Notes under the pieces: generated by a model | The model's database searches: none | What the model saw: only the letters and a program-made list of their open reading frames with translations | Told to the model about the DNA's origin: nothing | Position numbers and translations under genes: made by a program | Shown: one piece after another, positions 19,147 to 28,384 of the stretch | Layout of the letters: each line of letters opens with the position of its first letter | Numbering within the stretch: position 1 is the stretch's first letter | DNA from: Bradyrhizobium sp. RP6 | GTDB taxonomy: Bacteria > Pseudomonadota > Alphaproteobacteria > Rhizobiales > Xanthobacteraceae | Direction: 5' to 3' | Assembly (NCBI RefSeq): GCF_003837805.1 | Contig: NZ_RQIT01000006.1 | Coordinates: forward strand, 232,351-296,350 | DNA: 64,000 nucleotides

Positions 19147-20337
19147 ATGAAATCAGTCCTTTTGGCCGCTGCCGCCTCTGCCGTATTGCTCACCGCGCCG
19201 GCCTCCGCGCAAGGCGTCAAGATCGGCATCCTCAACGATCAGTCCGGCGTCTATGCCGACTACGGCGGCAAATGGTCGGTCGAGGCGGCCAGGATGGCGA
19301 TCGAGGATTTCGGCGGCGAGGTACTGGGCCAGAAGATCGAGCTCATCACCGCCGACCACCAGAACAAGCCGGATCTCGCCAGCTCGATCGCACGGCGCTG
19401 GTACGACGTCGAGAACGTCGACATGATCACGGAGCTGACGACCTCCTCGGTTGCGCTCGCGATCCACGAGCTTTCCAAGGAAAAGAAGAAGATCGACATC
19501 GTCGTCGGCGCCGCAACCTCGCGCCTCACCGGCGACGCCTGCCAGCCCTACGGCTTCCACTGGGCCTACGACACCCATGCGCTCGGCGTCGGCACCGGCG
19601 GCGCACTGACCAAGGCTGGCGGCGACACCTGGTTCTTCCTCACCGCGGATTACGCCTTCGGCTATGCGCTGGAGAAGGACACCAGCGAGATCGTCACGGC
19701 CAATGGCGGCAAGGTAGTCGGCTCGGTTCGCGTGCCGCTCAACTCCTCGGACTTCTCCTCCTTCCTGCTCCAGGCGCAGAGCTCGAAGGCGAAGATCGTG
19801 GGCCTCGCCAATGCCGGCCTCGACACCACCAACTCGATCAAGCAGGCGTCCGAGTTCGGCATCGTCTCCGGCGGCCAGAAGCTCGCGGGGCTCTTGATGA
19901 CGCTCGCCGAAGTCAACGGGCTCGGTCTCCAGGCAGCGCAAGGCCTGGTGCTCACCGAAGGCTATTACTGGGATCTCAACGACAAGACGCGCAATCTCGG
20001 CGAACGCTTCCTCAAGCGCACCGGCCGGATGCCGAGCATGATCCATGCGGGCACCTATTCGGCGACGCTGAGCTACTTGAAGGCCGTCAAGGCCGCCGGC
20101 ACCAAGGATCCGGATGCCGTCGCCAAGAAGCTGAAGGAGCTGCCGGTCAACGACGATTTCGCGCAAGGCGGCAAGGTGCTCGAGAACGGCCGCATGGTCC
20201 ACGACATGTATCTGTTCGAGGTCAAGAAGCCGTCGGAGTCGAAGAAGCCGTGGGACTATTACAAGCTGCTCGCCACCGTCCCCGGCGACAAGGCCTTCTT
20301 CACGGCCAAGGAAAGCGGCTGCCCGCTGACGAAGTGA
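19147..20337 (+). CDS. Branched-chain amino acid type ABC binding protein (LivJ-like), orphan
   Basis: The 396-residue protein has a cleavable signal (MKSVLLAAAASAVLLTAPASAQ) and a periplasmic type-1 binding fold (GVKIGILNDQSGVYADYGG, then AARMAIEDFGGEVLGQKIEL). Such proteins deliver amino acids, amides, aromatic acids or urea to Liv-type ABC transporters. No permease or ATPase genes adjoin it, so it is an orphan that must share a transporter encoded elsewhere. The upstream gap contains a family B repeat and then its promoter. Confidence 0.9.
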   Translation: MKSVLLAAAASAVLLTAPASAQGVKIGILNDQSGVYADYGGKWSVEAARMAIEDFGGEVLGQKIELITADHQNKPDLASSIARRWYDVENVDMITELTTSSVALAIHELSKEKKKIDIVVGAATSRLTGDACQPYGFHWAYDTHALGVGTGGALTKAGGDTWFFLTADYAFGYALEKDTSEIVTANGGKVVGSVRVPLNSSDFSSFLLQAQSSKAKIVGLANAGLDTTNSIKQASEFGIVSGGQKLAGLLMTLAEVNGLGLQAAQGLVLTEGYYWDLNDKTRNLGERFLKRTGRMPSMIHAGTYSATLSYLKAVKAAGTKDPDAVAKKLKELPVNDDFAQGGKVLENGRMVHDMYLFEVKKPSESKKPWDYYKLLATVPGDKAFFTAKESGCPLTK

Positions 20338-20344
20338 CGCGTAG

Positions 20345-20447
20345 CGTCATTCCGGGGCGATGCCAAGCATCGAACTCAGGTGCGCAATTGCGCACCTGAG
20401 AATCTCGAGATTCCGGGTTCGGCGCTGGCGCGCCACCCCGGAATGAC
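20345..20447. repeat. Palindromic repeat, family D
   Basis: The outer arms are GTCATTCCGGGGC and its complement CCCCGGAATGAC; the inside holds a perfect palindrome centred on GTGCGCAATTGCGCAC (20380-20395) whose arms extend to CTCAG/CTGAG. The element lies just after the binding-protein gene and before the MAPEG gene, where the two converge, so it may also help to end both transcripts. Confidence 0.85.
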
Positions 20448-20462
20448 CGCTCGCAACCATCC

Positions 20463-20849
20463 TCACACCATCCGCAACACCACAGCTCCCAGCGTTCCTG
20501 CCCACAATGCCATGGCGGCGATGCTCTGGATCGCGAAACCCATACCGCGCTTGGCCGCAGCCTTCGAATAGCCGACGAAATAGACGATGCGGCCGATGAT
20601 CCAGACCACGCCGATCCCCGCCGCGATGGCGTCGCTGATATAGATCGCGAACAGCCACAGCGCTGGGAGGAAGATCGGCATCCATTCCAATGTGTTCATC
20701 TGGATGCGGAAGGCGCGCTCGAAATCCGGATGGCCCGACATCGCGGGCACCTTGACGCCGGTCTTGGTACGCGAGCGCGATACGTTGATGGCAGTGAAGA
20801 AATAAAAGGCGATCGCCAGCAGCGTGACGAGGGCGGTGAGATGATGCAT
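20463..20849 (-). CDS. MAPEG-family membrane protein
   Basis: The 128-residue protein has four predicted membrane helices and the MAPEG signature ERAFRIQMNTLEW (E-R-x-x-R-x-x-x-N-x-x-E). This family includes microsomal glutathione transferases and many bacterial proteins of unknown function. The ATG follows AAGGGA. It lies 27 bases downstream of the lipocalin-like gene and may be the last gene of that leftward operon. Glutathione-dependent activity is possible but not shown by sequence alone. Confidence 0.88.
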   Translation of the reverse strand: MHHLTALVTLLAIAFYFFTAINVSRSRTKTGVKVPAMSGHPDFERAFRIQMNTLEWMPIFLPALWLFAIYISDAIAAGIGVVWIIGRIVYFVGYSKAAAKRGMGFAIQSIAAMALWAGTLGAVVLRMV

Positions 20850-20876
20850 CGCTAGTCCCTTCGAAGAGGTCGCGCT

Positions 20877-21959
20877 TCAATAGCCTGTCAGCTCGAGATA
20901 GCCAACGCCGTCATGCGAGCCGGCAAAGCTGATCGGTCCTTCCCAATAGGAGAAGCCGGTCCCCATCCAGGCCTTGGAATTGAGCGGCTTGCAAGCAATC
21001 GAGAACGATCGCGAGGGGATTGCGATGTGCCACTCCACCGGCAACTTGCGTCCCGCGACGTCTGCGGTTGCCTTCGGCGTCATCTGGATGTCGCCTCCCG
21101 CGATCATCTGCGTCTCGCCAGTGGCGCTGATCCAGTTGCCGAACGGATAATGCTTGCCGTCCTTCTGCCGCAGTCGGTACAGCATCAGCTTGTCGCCGGA
21201 TGCGAGATGCAGTGAGAGCCAGTCCCAGCCGGTCTGGTCGGTATCGAGCGGCTGGCTGCTCCATTCCCTGTCCATCCAGGCCTGGCCGGTGACATCGACG
21301 GATTTGGCATCGATCGTGAGATTGCCGCGCGCGCGATAGAACGGCTGGCTGTAATAGTAGGATGCCTGTCCGCGTTCCGACTTGCGGCTGTAGCCGCCGT
21401 TGCCCTGCAACACCACCGGCCGGTCCGCCTCCAGCGTCAGCGCATAGCCGAAATCGGTGCCGGACGCCTTCAGTGTCAGTGGTGCCAATGTGCGATCATC
21501 GGTGCGTTCAGAGCCCTTCATCTCCCAGTCGTCGATCCAGGCATCGAGCGGCTTGGCCGTCACGCCGGCCTGCCCCACGCCGCCGCGCGAAAACGTTTCG
21601 CTGAAGCGGTGGGTGTCGGCGCGCGTCACCGCGGCATGCGCCATCCACACCTGCTGATCGGCCCAGCCGTCGCCTTGCGGACCCGGCTGCGCGGCCTGGC
21701 GGAACAGCGTCCATTGCAGGCCGCAAGCCGCGCCGCTGCCATCGACGAGGTTAGCCGTGAGATACCACCACTCGATGCGAAACCCCGGATGCGGTCCGTG
21801 ATCGGCGGGGAAGGTGAAGCTCCTTCCCGGCGTGACCTTCGCAAAGCCGTCGGCGGTCTCGCCGAGCCCGGCATAGCCCTGCGCGCCGGCGCGCCGCGCG
21901 AAGACCAGCGCGGCGATGCTGGCGGCGAAGGCGCGCCGCGAGATCCGGTCAACGCTCAT
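20877..21959 (-). CDS. AttH / carotenoid 1,2-hydratase-like (lipocalin-type) exported protein
   Basis: The product is about 360 residues with a twin-arginine-like signal (RISRRAFAASIAALVFARR) and the domain shared by AttH and CrtC hydratases (PADHGPHPGFRIEWWYLTAN). In this family two lipocalin-like beta domains are joined, and the proteins probably bind or modify a lipid. I take ATG 21959 (MSVDR); the open frame further upstream is antisense-like. Its start overlaps the end of the ABC permease gene by 11 bases, so it belongs with the exporter. Carotenoid synthesis genes are absent nearby, which favours the AttH reading. Confidence 0.8.
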   Translation of the reverse strand: MSVDRISRRAFAASIAALVFARRAGAQGYAGLGETADGFAKVTPGRSFTFPADHGPHPGFRIEWWYLTANLVDGSGAACGLQWTLFRQAAQPGPQGDGWADQQVWMAHAAVTRADTHRFSETFSRGGVGQAGVTAKPLDAWIDDWEMKGSERTDDRTLAPLTLKASGTDFGYALTLEADRPVVLQGNGGYSRKSERGQASYYYSQPFYRARGNLTIDAKSVDVTGQAWMDREWSSQPLDTDQTGWDWLSLHLASGDKLMLYRLRQKDGKHYPFGNWISATGETQMIAGGDIQMTPKATADVAGRKLPVEWHIAIPSRSFSIACKPLNSKAWMGTGFSYWEGPISFAGSHDGVGYLELTGY

Positions 21960-24411
21960 TGGCAAACACCTTGACGAGAGTCGCCGGCTGCATCCGCGCC
22001 AGCCGTACCACCGGCAGCAGCGCCGCAAGCAGCGAAGCAAACAGCGCCACCGCCACGAGCTCAATCAATTGCAGCGGAAACACGTGGAACGGCAGCCGCC
22101 AGCCGAATGCCTTCACATTGACGATCGCAATCAGGCACCACGCCACCAGGAGGCCGAGCGGCACCGCCAGCACGGACGTGAACAGTGCGACCGAAAGCGT
22201 CTTGGTCAGCTCGATCGCGGCAAGGCGCGGCCGCGTGATGCCGATCGCCCACAGCGGCGCGAGCTGCGGCAGGCGGGAATTCGCCAGCGTCAGCAGGCTC
22301 GTGAGAAGCGCGACGCCGGCGACGCCGAGCGTGAAGGCGTTCAGCGCCGAGGTGACCGCGAAGGTGCGCCTGAAGATGCGGATCGATTCCGCCTTCACCG
22401 TCGCCTGGTCGGCGACGCTGCGGTCGTCGAGCGCAAACTGCTTCTCCAAGGCCACGATCAGATCGGGGATATTTTCTCTTGCGACCATCAGGCCGATCCG
22501 CGTCTGCGGCGTCTGCGGGAACTGCCGCAGCAGCGCCGCGACGTTCACGGTCAGCTGCCCCTTGGGGTTGCCGTAGTCGGCATAGATGCCGACGATGTCG
22601 AGCTCCCAGGTGCCGCCCGGCGCCGGCACTTCGATCACGTCGCCGAGGCGCACATTCAGCCGGCGGCTCAACTGCTCGCTGATGAAGGCGGCATTGCCCG
22701 GCACCAGCCGGGTCCAGGCGCGCGGCGCGGCTTGCAGCAGCGGCCAGCGCTCGCGATAGAGCGCGTGATCAGGCAGGCCCAGCAGCTCCACCGGCTGGCC
22801 TTGAATCTGCGTTTCCGCACGTCCGCCCGGAAGGATTGCCTGAACATCGCTGCGCTCCTTCAGCCAGTTGCGGATCGCCGTGCCCTGCGCATTGTCGGAC
22901 GCGCTGATGTAGACGTCGGCCGCAAGCCGCCCGTCGAGCCAGCCGATGAAGGTGCGGCTGAAGGTCTCCACCATGGTCGAGACGCCGACATTGACGGCGA
23001 GCGCGAGCAGCAGCGCCATCAGCGCGAGCGACAATCCGGAAAGCTGTTGCCGGCTGTCCGCCCAGAACCACAGCGCAAGCGGGCCACGCGCGACGCGCTG
23101 GCCGGCGAGCAGGATGATGTCGAGCAAGGCCGGCAGGATCAGTGCCGCACCTAGCATCAGCGCCGCCAGCACGCCAAAGCCCGCGATCAGCGATTGTCCG
23201 TAGTGCAGCAACAGCAGCGCGACCGCGAACACGGCGCAGGCCGCGCAGCTCTGCAGGACCAGCCAGCGGCGTTGCCGCTGTTGCCAGGCGCGCGGCTGGG
23301 CGGTTGCCAGCACCGGCATCCTGATCGCCTTGACCAGGCTCGTTGCGGCCGCCACCAGCGCGCCGGCGACGCTGATGCCGATGCCGGCGAGCCACCATTC
23401 GCCTCGCAGGCTGAGCTGCCCCGGGATCTGCGCGCCATAGAGCCCGCGCAGCGAAGCGGCGACGTCGGGCAGCAGGGCGGCCGCGATGAAATAGCCGCAA
23501 GCAAGCCCGATCAGCCCGGCGACCAGCGCCAGTGCCACCAGCTCGATCACCAGCACCGTGTTGACCAGCCGCGCCGAGGCACCGCAGGCCCGCAAGGTCC
23601 GCAGCATCGGCAGCCGCTGCTCGAAGGCGAGGCCGACGGCCGAGTTGACGATGAACAGGCCGACGAAGAACGACAGCAGGCCGAACGCGGTGAGGTTGAG
23701 ATGAAAGCTGTCGGTGAGGCGCTCGAGCTCCGTCTCCGCATCCGGCTCGACCCGTTGCAACTGCTCGCCAACGACGCTCGCCAGCGGCGCCGGCTTGCCC
23801 TTCGGCCTGCCGATCAGAAGGCGCGAGACCTGATCCGGCTTGTTGAGGAGGCGCTGTGCCACGCCGATATCGACCACGAGCACGTCGGGCACGAGTTGTG
23901 GCAGCACGCGCAGCGGCGGCAGCTTTGCGCCATTGCTGATCGCCGGCGCCGCCCCTTCCGCCTCATGCAAGTCGGCCAGCATCTCCCGCGCCACCAGCGT
24001 CTGGCCCGGCGGCGCCACGAAGCTGCCCAGGTCCGCGGCACCCAGACGCGGCGCGTTGCCGACATCGGCCGGCAGCGTCACCGGCTCGATGCCGAGCAGC
24101 CGCACCGAGCGCCCGTTGATCTGGACCCTTCCCTCCAGCACCGGCGAGACCGGCCAGCCGGCGCGGCGGAGTTTTACGAACAACTCCTGGGAAAAGGTTG
24201 CCGCCTTTGGCGCCACCAGCATCGCCGTGCGCACGCCGCCGAACGTCGCCGCGGCGCGGTCATAGGCATTGCGGGCCTGCTGGTTGATCGCCTGAACGCC
24301 GCTCCACAGCGCGGTCGCCGCGATCAGCCCGATCAGCAGCGTGACAAACTGCATCTTGTGGCGGCGCCAGTGGCTAAGCAGCACGGCGAGGATCCAAAGT
24401 GCACGCCTCAT
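21949..24411 (-). CDS. ABC exporter permease, FtsX/MacB-type (AttFG-like, duplicated FtsX)
   Basis: The 820-residue membrane protein has an N-terminal anchor (FVTLLIGLIAATALWSG), a large periplasmic domain, one FtsX-type four-helix block at about residues 250-480 and a second at about 690-810. This two-block layout is that of LolC/E-like and AttF/G exporters that extract or secrete lipid-linked or hydrophobic compounds. It overlaps the ATPase gene by four bases upstream and the AttH-like gene by 11 downstream, so all three are translationally coupled. Confidence 0.85.
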   Translation of the reverse strand: MRRALWILAVLLSHWRRHKMQFVTLLIGLIAATALWSGVQAINQQARNAYDRAAATFGGVRTAMLVAPKAATFSQELFVKLRRAGWPVSPVLEGRVQINGRSVRLLGIEPVTLPADVGNAPRLGAADLGSFVAPPGQTLVAREMLADLHEAEGAAPAISNGAKLPPLRVLPQLVPDVLVVDIGVAQRLLNKPDQVSRLLIGRPKGKPAPLASVVGEQLQRVEPDAETELERLTDSFHLNLTAFGLLSFFVGLFIVNSAVGLAFEQRLPMLRTLRACGASARLVNTVLVIELVALALVAGLIGLACGYFIAAALLPDVAASLRGLYGAQIPGQLSLRGEWWLAGIGISVAGALVAAATSLVKAIRMPVLATAQPRAWQQRQRRWLVLQSCAACAVFAVALLLLHYGQSLIAGFGVLAALMLGAALILPALLDIILLAGQRVARGPLALWFWADSRQQLSGLSLALMALLLALAVNVGVSTMVETFSRTFIGWLDGRLAADVYISASDNAQGTAIRNWLKERSDVQAILPGGRAETQIQGQPVELLGLPDHALYRERWPLLQAAPRAWTRLVPGNAAFISEQLSRRLNVRLGDVIEVPAPGGTWELDIVGIYADYGNPKGQLTVNVAALLRQFPQTPQTRIGLMVARENIPDLIVALEKQFALDDRSVADQATVKAESIRIFRRTFAVTSALNAFTLGVAGVALLTSLLTLANSRLPQLAPLWAIGITRPRLAAIELTKTLSVALFTSVLAVPLGLLVAWCLIAIVNVKAFGWRLPFHVFPLQLIELVAVALFASLLAALLPVVRLARMQPATLVKVFANER

Positions 24412-25061
24412 GCAATACGCCCCGCGTGCAAGGTGAGGTGACGGTCGAGGGTCGCCGCCAGGTGCAGGCTGTGCGTCACCATCAGGAAGCCGCAGCCGGT
24501 GCGCGCGACGAGGTCGCGCGCCAGCGCCAGCACGTCTTCGGCGGTGGTCTCGTCCAGATTGCCGGTCGGCTCGTCCGCGAGCAGCAGCGAGGGCTTCGTC
24601 GCCAGCGCCCGTCCGATCGCGACCCGTTGTTGCTGGCCGCCTGATATTTGCTCTGGATAACGTTTGAGCAGGCTGCCGAGTCCGAGCCGCTCGACAAGCT
24701 CCTTGATCCAGGCCGCATCATGCCGGCCGGCGATCCGCGCCTGGAAGGCGAGATTGTCCGCGACGGAGAGGCTCGGGATCAGGTTGAACTGCTGAAAGAC
24801 CAGCCCGATGCGATCCCGCCGCAAGCCGGCACGTCCCGCATCCGACAGCTTGGTGACCTCGATCTCCTCCAGCCAGATCGTGCCGCCGTCGGCCGCATCG
24901 AGCCCCGCGATCAGATGCAGCAATGTGCTCTTGCCGCTTCCGGACTCGCCGGTCAGTGCGACGCGCTCGCCGTGCCTGAGGTCGAGATCGACGCCGCGCA
25001 GCACATGGACCGGCTCGCCGGCCGAGGAGAACGTCTTGGACAGATTTCGGATGCTCAGCAC
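24408..25061 (-). CDS. ABC exporter ATP-binding protein (LolD/AttE-like)
   Basis: A 217-residue ATPase with Walker A TGESGSGKSTL, signature ISGGQQQRVAIGRAL and Walker B LLLADEPTGNLD, which are the MacB/LolD-type features. I place the start at GTG 25061 (VLSIRNLSKTF), which gives the family length; the longer open frame runs antisense into the MFS gene. It is the first gene of the AttE-FG-H operon. It lies divergent to the MFS gene starting at 25206, and the two share a 144-base promoter region. Confidence 0.87.
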   Translation of the reverse strand: MLSIRNLSKTFSSAGEPVHVLRGVDLDLRHGERVALTGESGSGKSTLLHLIAGLDAADGGTIWLEEIEVTKLSDAGRAGLRRDRIGLVFQQFNLIPSLSVADNLAFQARIAGRHDAAWIKELVERLGLGSLLKRYPEQISGGQQQRVAIGRALATKPSLLLADEPTGNLDETTAEDVLALARDLVARTGCGFLMVTHSLHLAATLDRHLTLHAGRIA

Positions 25062-25205
25062 GATGAATGGCGCCGGACGGAATTGACACAATTGCTGCGT
25101 AGCACACTTGCTGCGGAAATGCCGGGTTGCGTTGGTCTTGAAGCCGTTGTTAGCTTCCAAGACGGCCAAATCAAAAAAGTGCCACAAAGACATACGGGGA
25201 GATTC

Positions 25206-26543
25206 ATGAGCGCTCAGGGAACGCCGGCGGCGGCGGGCAGGACGGCAGGGCAATCCAAGGCAACGCCGAAGGGCGCCTGGACCATTACATTTCTCCTCTT
25301 TCTCTTCATGGTGGTGAACTTCGCGGACAAGATCGTCGTCGGTCTCGCCGGCGTGCCGATCATGACCGACATGAAGCTCAGCGCCGAGCAATTCGGCCTG
25401 CTCGGATCTTCCTTCTTCTTCCTGTTCTCGATCTCCGCCATCGTGGTCGGCTTCATCGTCAACAAGGTGCCGACGCGCTGGGTGCTGCTTGCTCTGGCTG
25501 TCATCTGGGCGCTAGCGCAATTTCCGATGGTCGGCACCGTTTCCTTCACCACGCTCCTGATCTGCCGCATCGTGCTGGGCGCCGGCGAAGGCCCGGCCTT
25601 CTCGGTCGCCGCGCACGCCATCTACAAATGGTTCCCCGACGAGAAGCGCACGCTGCCGACCGCGATCCTGTCGCAAGGTTCGGCCTTCGGCGTCATCCTC
25701 GCGGTGCCGGCGCTGAACTGGATCATCGTCAATCATTCCTGGCACTATGCCTTCGGCGCGCTCGGAATCGTCGGCCTGATCTGGGTTGCGGCCTGGCTCA
25801 CGCTCGGCAAGGAAGGGCCGCTGGAGGACACGCAAGTCTCGGCCGCGACCGAGCCCAAGATCCCCTATTTGCAGCTTCTCACCTCGCGCACCTTCATCGG
25901 CTGCGTCGCCGCAACCTTCGGCGCCTATTGGGCGCTGTCGCTTGGCCTGACCTGGTTCACGCCGTTCATCGTCAAGGGGCTCGGCTTCTCGCAGAGCCAG
26001 GCCGGCTTCATCTCGATCCTGCCCTGGGTGTTCGGCGCCACCATCGTCATGCTCACCGGCTGGATCTCGCAGGTGATGATGGCGCGCGGCTACAACACCC
26101 GTGCGGCGCGCGGTGTTCTCGGCTCGGTGCCGCTGGTGGTCGGCGGGCTCATCCTGGCGATGATGCCGCATGTCCAGGGCGCGGGCCTCCAGATCGCGCT
26201 GCTTGTGTTCGGATCGGGCCTGTGCGGGGCGATCTATGTCGTCTGCCCGCCCATGCTCGGCGAATTCACGCCGACGTCGCAGCGTGGCGCGATTCTCGCA
26301 ATTTACGGTGCGCTCTACACGCTCGCCGGCATCATCGCGCCGACCGTGATGGGGGCCACGATCCAGCGTGCCGGCAGCACGCTCGATGGCTACCTGACCG
26401 GCTTCACCATCAACGCCGTGATCATGGTCGGCTCCGGCCTGCTCGGCCTGCTCCTGCTCTGGCCGAATACGGAGAGGGCCAGGCTGACGCGCGGTGCCGC
26501 CCCGCAAGCCGCGCCGTTGAAGCGCGCTGTGTCGCCGACGTAA
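25206..26543 (+). CDS. MFS transporter, anion:cation symporter (ExuT/GudP-like)
   Basis: A 445-residue, twelve-helix major facilitator. FLFMVVNFADKIVVGLAGVP in TM1 and the motif WFPDEKRTLPTAILSQGSA between TM4 and TM5 are typical of the anion:cation symporter family that imports hexuronates, sugar acids and aromatic acids. The ATG at 25206 gives normal family length; the frame continues upstream antisense to the ABC ATPase. Its neighbour across a convergent junction is an N-acyl-D-amino acid deacylase-like gene, but no functional link is shown. Confidence 0.88.
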   Translation: MSAQGTPAAAGRTAGQSKATPKGAWTITFLLFLFMVVNFADKIVVGLAGVPIMTDMKLSAEQFGLLGSSFFFLFSISAIVVGFIVNKVPTRWVLLALAVIWALAQFPMVGTVSFTTLLICRIVLGAGEGPAFSVAAHAIYKWFPDEKRTLPTAILSQGSAFGVILAVPALNWIIVNHSWHYAFGALGIVGLIWVAAWLTLGKEGPLEDTQVSAATEPKIPYLQLLTSRTFIGCVAATFGAYWALSLGLTWFTPFIVKGLGFSQSQAGFISILPWVFGATIVMLTGWISQVMMARGYNTRAARGVLGSVPLVVGGLILAMMPHVQGAGLQIALLVFGSGLCGAIYVVCPPMLGEFTPTSQRGAILAIYGALYTLAGIIAPTVMGATIQRAGSTLDGYLTGFTINAVIMVGSGLLGLLLLWPNTERARLTRGAAPQAAPLKRAVSPT

Positions 26544-26568
26544 GGGGCGTCTCGCCTCACACTCCGCT

Positions 26569-26626
26569 GTCGTCCCTGCGAACGCAGGGACGACGCTGAG
26601 AATGAGGCGCGACGTTTGCGCCTCAT
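26569..26626. terminator. Two adjacent hairpins between convergent genes
   Basis: The first hairpin pairs GTCGTCCCTGCG (26569-26580) with CGCAGGGACGAC (26583-26594). The second pairs ATGAGGCGC (26602-26610) with GCGCCTCAT (26618-26626). They sit between two convergent genes and probably act as a bidirectional transcription end. There is no clear T-tract, so Rho-independence is not certain. The first arm resembles the ends of family B repeats. Confidence 0.5.
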
Positions 26627-26635
26627 GCCTTCGCT

Positions 26636-28351
26636 CTAATTCATTCGCTGCGCGCCGCGAATCAGCTTGCCCGGCCGCTTTCCCGTGGCCGCGCCGTGTC
26701 GCCGCGTCACCACGCCCGACACGATGGTCGCCTCGTAGCCGTCGACATCCTGCAGCAACCTTCGCCCGCCGACCGGCAGATCGTAATGCACCTTCGGCGG
26801 ATGCAGATGCAGGCGGTCGTAGTCGATCACGTTGACGTCGGCCTTGTAACCGGGGGCAATCAGGCCCCGGTCGGTGAGGCCGACCGAGAGCGCGGTCTTG
26901 CGCGACTGCGCCGCGACCACGAACGGGATCGTGAGCTTCTCGCCGCGCTTGCGGTCACGCGTCCAGTGCGTCAGCAGATAGGTCGGGAAGCTCGCGTCGC
27001 AGATGATGCCGCAATGCGCGCCGCCGTCGGACAGGCCCGGCACCGATTGCGGATCGAGCAGCATCTCGCGCGTCGCATCGAGATTTCCGTCGGAATAGTT
27101 CAGGAAGGGCACGTAGAGCATGCCGCGGCCTTCGTCCGACAGCATGGCGTCATAGGCGAGCTCTTCCGGCTGACGGCCCTGCCTGCGCGCTTGCGCCCCC
27201 AGCGCGTTCTCCGGCGGCTGCTCGTAATCGGGGGGATTGCCGAGCAGGAACATCTTGTCGTAGTTGGGACTGAAGAACAGCGGATCGTCGGTCGCGGTCG
27301 CCGTCTCGCTCAGGATTGCCTTGCGCACATCAGGCTGGCGCAGCCGCGCCAAGCGTTCCTGCAGCGGCAGGTGGGCGATCGCCCTGTAGCTCGGATGGGT
27401 CTGGAAAGGGTTGCGCGAGAGCTCGAGCCCGAGCAGGAGACCAACGGGGCGCGCCGCGATCTGCGCGGTGATGTAGAGGCCGCGCCGCGCCGCCGCATTG
27501 ATCTCGTCCAGCGTCTGGCGCCAGCGCTGCGGTGCCTTGTCGTTCTGCGTGATCGAGAACGAGATCGGGCATTTCGTGGAGTCCGCGACCCGCAGCATCA
27601 TCGGCAGGTCTTCGTGGATGGTGGAGAGGTCGAGCACGAATTGCAGCACGCTGCGGCCCTGCCGGTGCATCGCGCCGGCAATCGCGGTGAGCTCGTCCTC
27701 GCCCGCTTTCAGCGTCGGTGTGAAATCGCCGGTCGAGGTGCGATGATTGAGCGTGCGCGAGGTGGAGAAGCCGAGCGCACCGGATCGCACTGCCTCGCCC
27801 GCGAGCCTCGCCATCGCCGCATTGTCCTCCGCGGTCGAGGGATCGCGGCGCGCGCCGCGCTCGCCCATGACGTAGACGCGCAGCGCCGCATGCGGCAGTT
27901 GCGCGCCGACATCGATGTCGAAATCGCGCCTGGAGAGCCAGTCCATGTAATCCGGAAAGCTCTCCCAGGCCCAGGGAATGCCGGCGCTCAGCACCGGCTC
28001 CGGAATATCCTCCACGCCCTCCATGAGCTGAATCAGGCGAGTGTGGTCATCAGGCTTGCACGGTGCAAAGCCGACGCCGCAATTGCCCATGATCGCCGTG
28101 GTGACGCCGTTCTGCGAGGACGGCGTGATGTCCTGGCTCCAGGTGACCTGCCCGTCGTAATGGGTGTGCACGTCGACGAAGCCCGGTGTCACCAGCTTGC
28201 CGCGCGCGTCGATCTCTTCGTGCCCGTTCGACGCTATCGTGCCGATCGCGCTGATCTTGCCGCCGGTGATGGCGACATCAGCCTCGAACAGCTCGCCGCC
28301 GCTGCCGTCCGCGACGGTGCCGCCGCGGATCACGAGATCAGGGTTGCTCAT
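26636..28351 (-). CDS. Amidohydrolase, N-acyl-D-amino acid deacylase-like
   Basis: The 571-residue enzyme belongs to the metal-dependent amidohydrolase superfamily. The HxH metal site is VDVHTHYDGQVTW (His62, His64), the GNCGVGFAP stretch holds Cys91 in the place of the metal-ligating cysteine of D-aminoacylases, and GLSDGGAHCG carries the late Asp. Family members remove the acyl group from N-acyl-D-amino acids or hydrolyse related cyclic amides, so the exact substrate remains open. The start ATG follows GGAAG. Confidence 0.85.
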   Translation of the reverse strand: MSNPDLVIRGGTVADGSGGELFEADVAITGGKISAIGTIASNGHEEIDARGKLVTPGFVDVHTHYDGQVTWSQDITPSSQNGVTTAIMGNCGVGFAPCKPDDHTRLIQLMEGVEDIPEPVLSAGIPWAWESFPDYMDWLSRRDFDIDVGAQLPHAALRVYVMGERGARRDPSTAEDNAAMARLAGEAVRSGALGFSTSRTLNHRTSTGDFTPTLKAGEDELTAIAGAMHRQGRSVLQFVLDLSTIHEDLPMMLRVADSTKCPISFSITQNDKAPQRWRQTLDEINAAARRGLYITAQIAARPVGLLLGLELSRNPFQTHPSYRAIAHLPLQERLARLRQPDVRKAILSETATATDDPLFFSPNYDKMFLLGNPPDYEQPPENALGAQARRQGRQPEELAYDAMLSDEGRGMLYVPFLNYSDGNLDATREMLLDPQSVPGLSDGGAHCGIICDASFPTYLLTHWTRDRKRGEKLTIPFVVAAQSRKTALSVGLTDRGLIAPGYKADVNVIDYDRLHLHPPKVHYDLPVGGRRLLQDVDGYEATIVSGVVTRRHGAATGKRPGKLIRGAQRMN

Positions 28352-28384
28352 GGTGTTTCTTCCCGGTTGTTGTTGTTTGTTCTC

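Noticed and set aside
20877..21959. A carotenoid biosynthesis gene (crtC)
   Set aside because: The domain is shared with AttH, the gene is coupled to an ABC exporter, and no other crt genes are visible.
25062..25391. N-terminal extension of the ABC ATPase frame
   Set aside because: It overlaps the divergent MFS gene and its promoter; family length is reached from the GTG at 25061.
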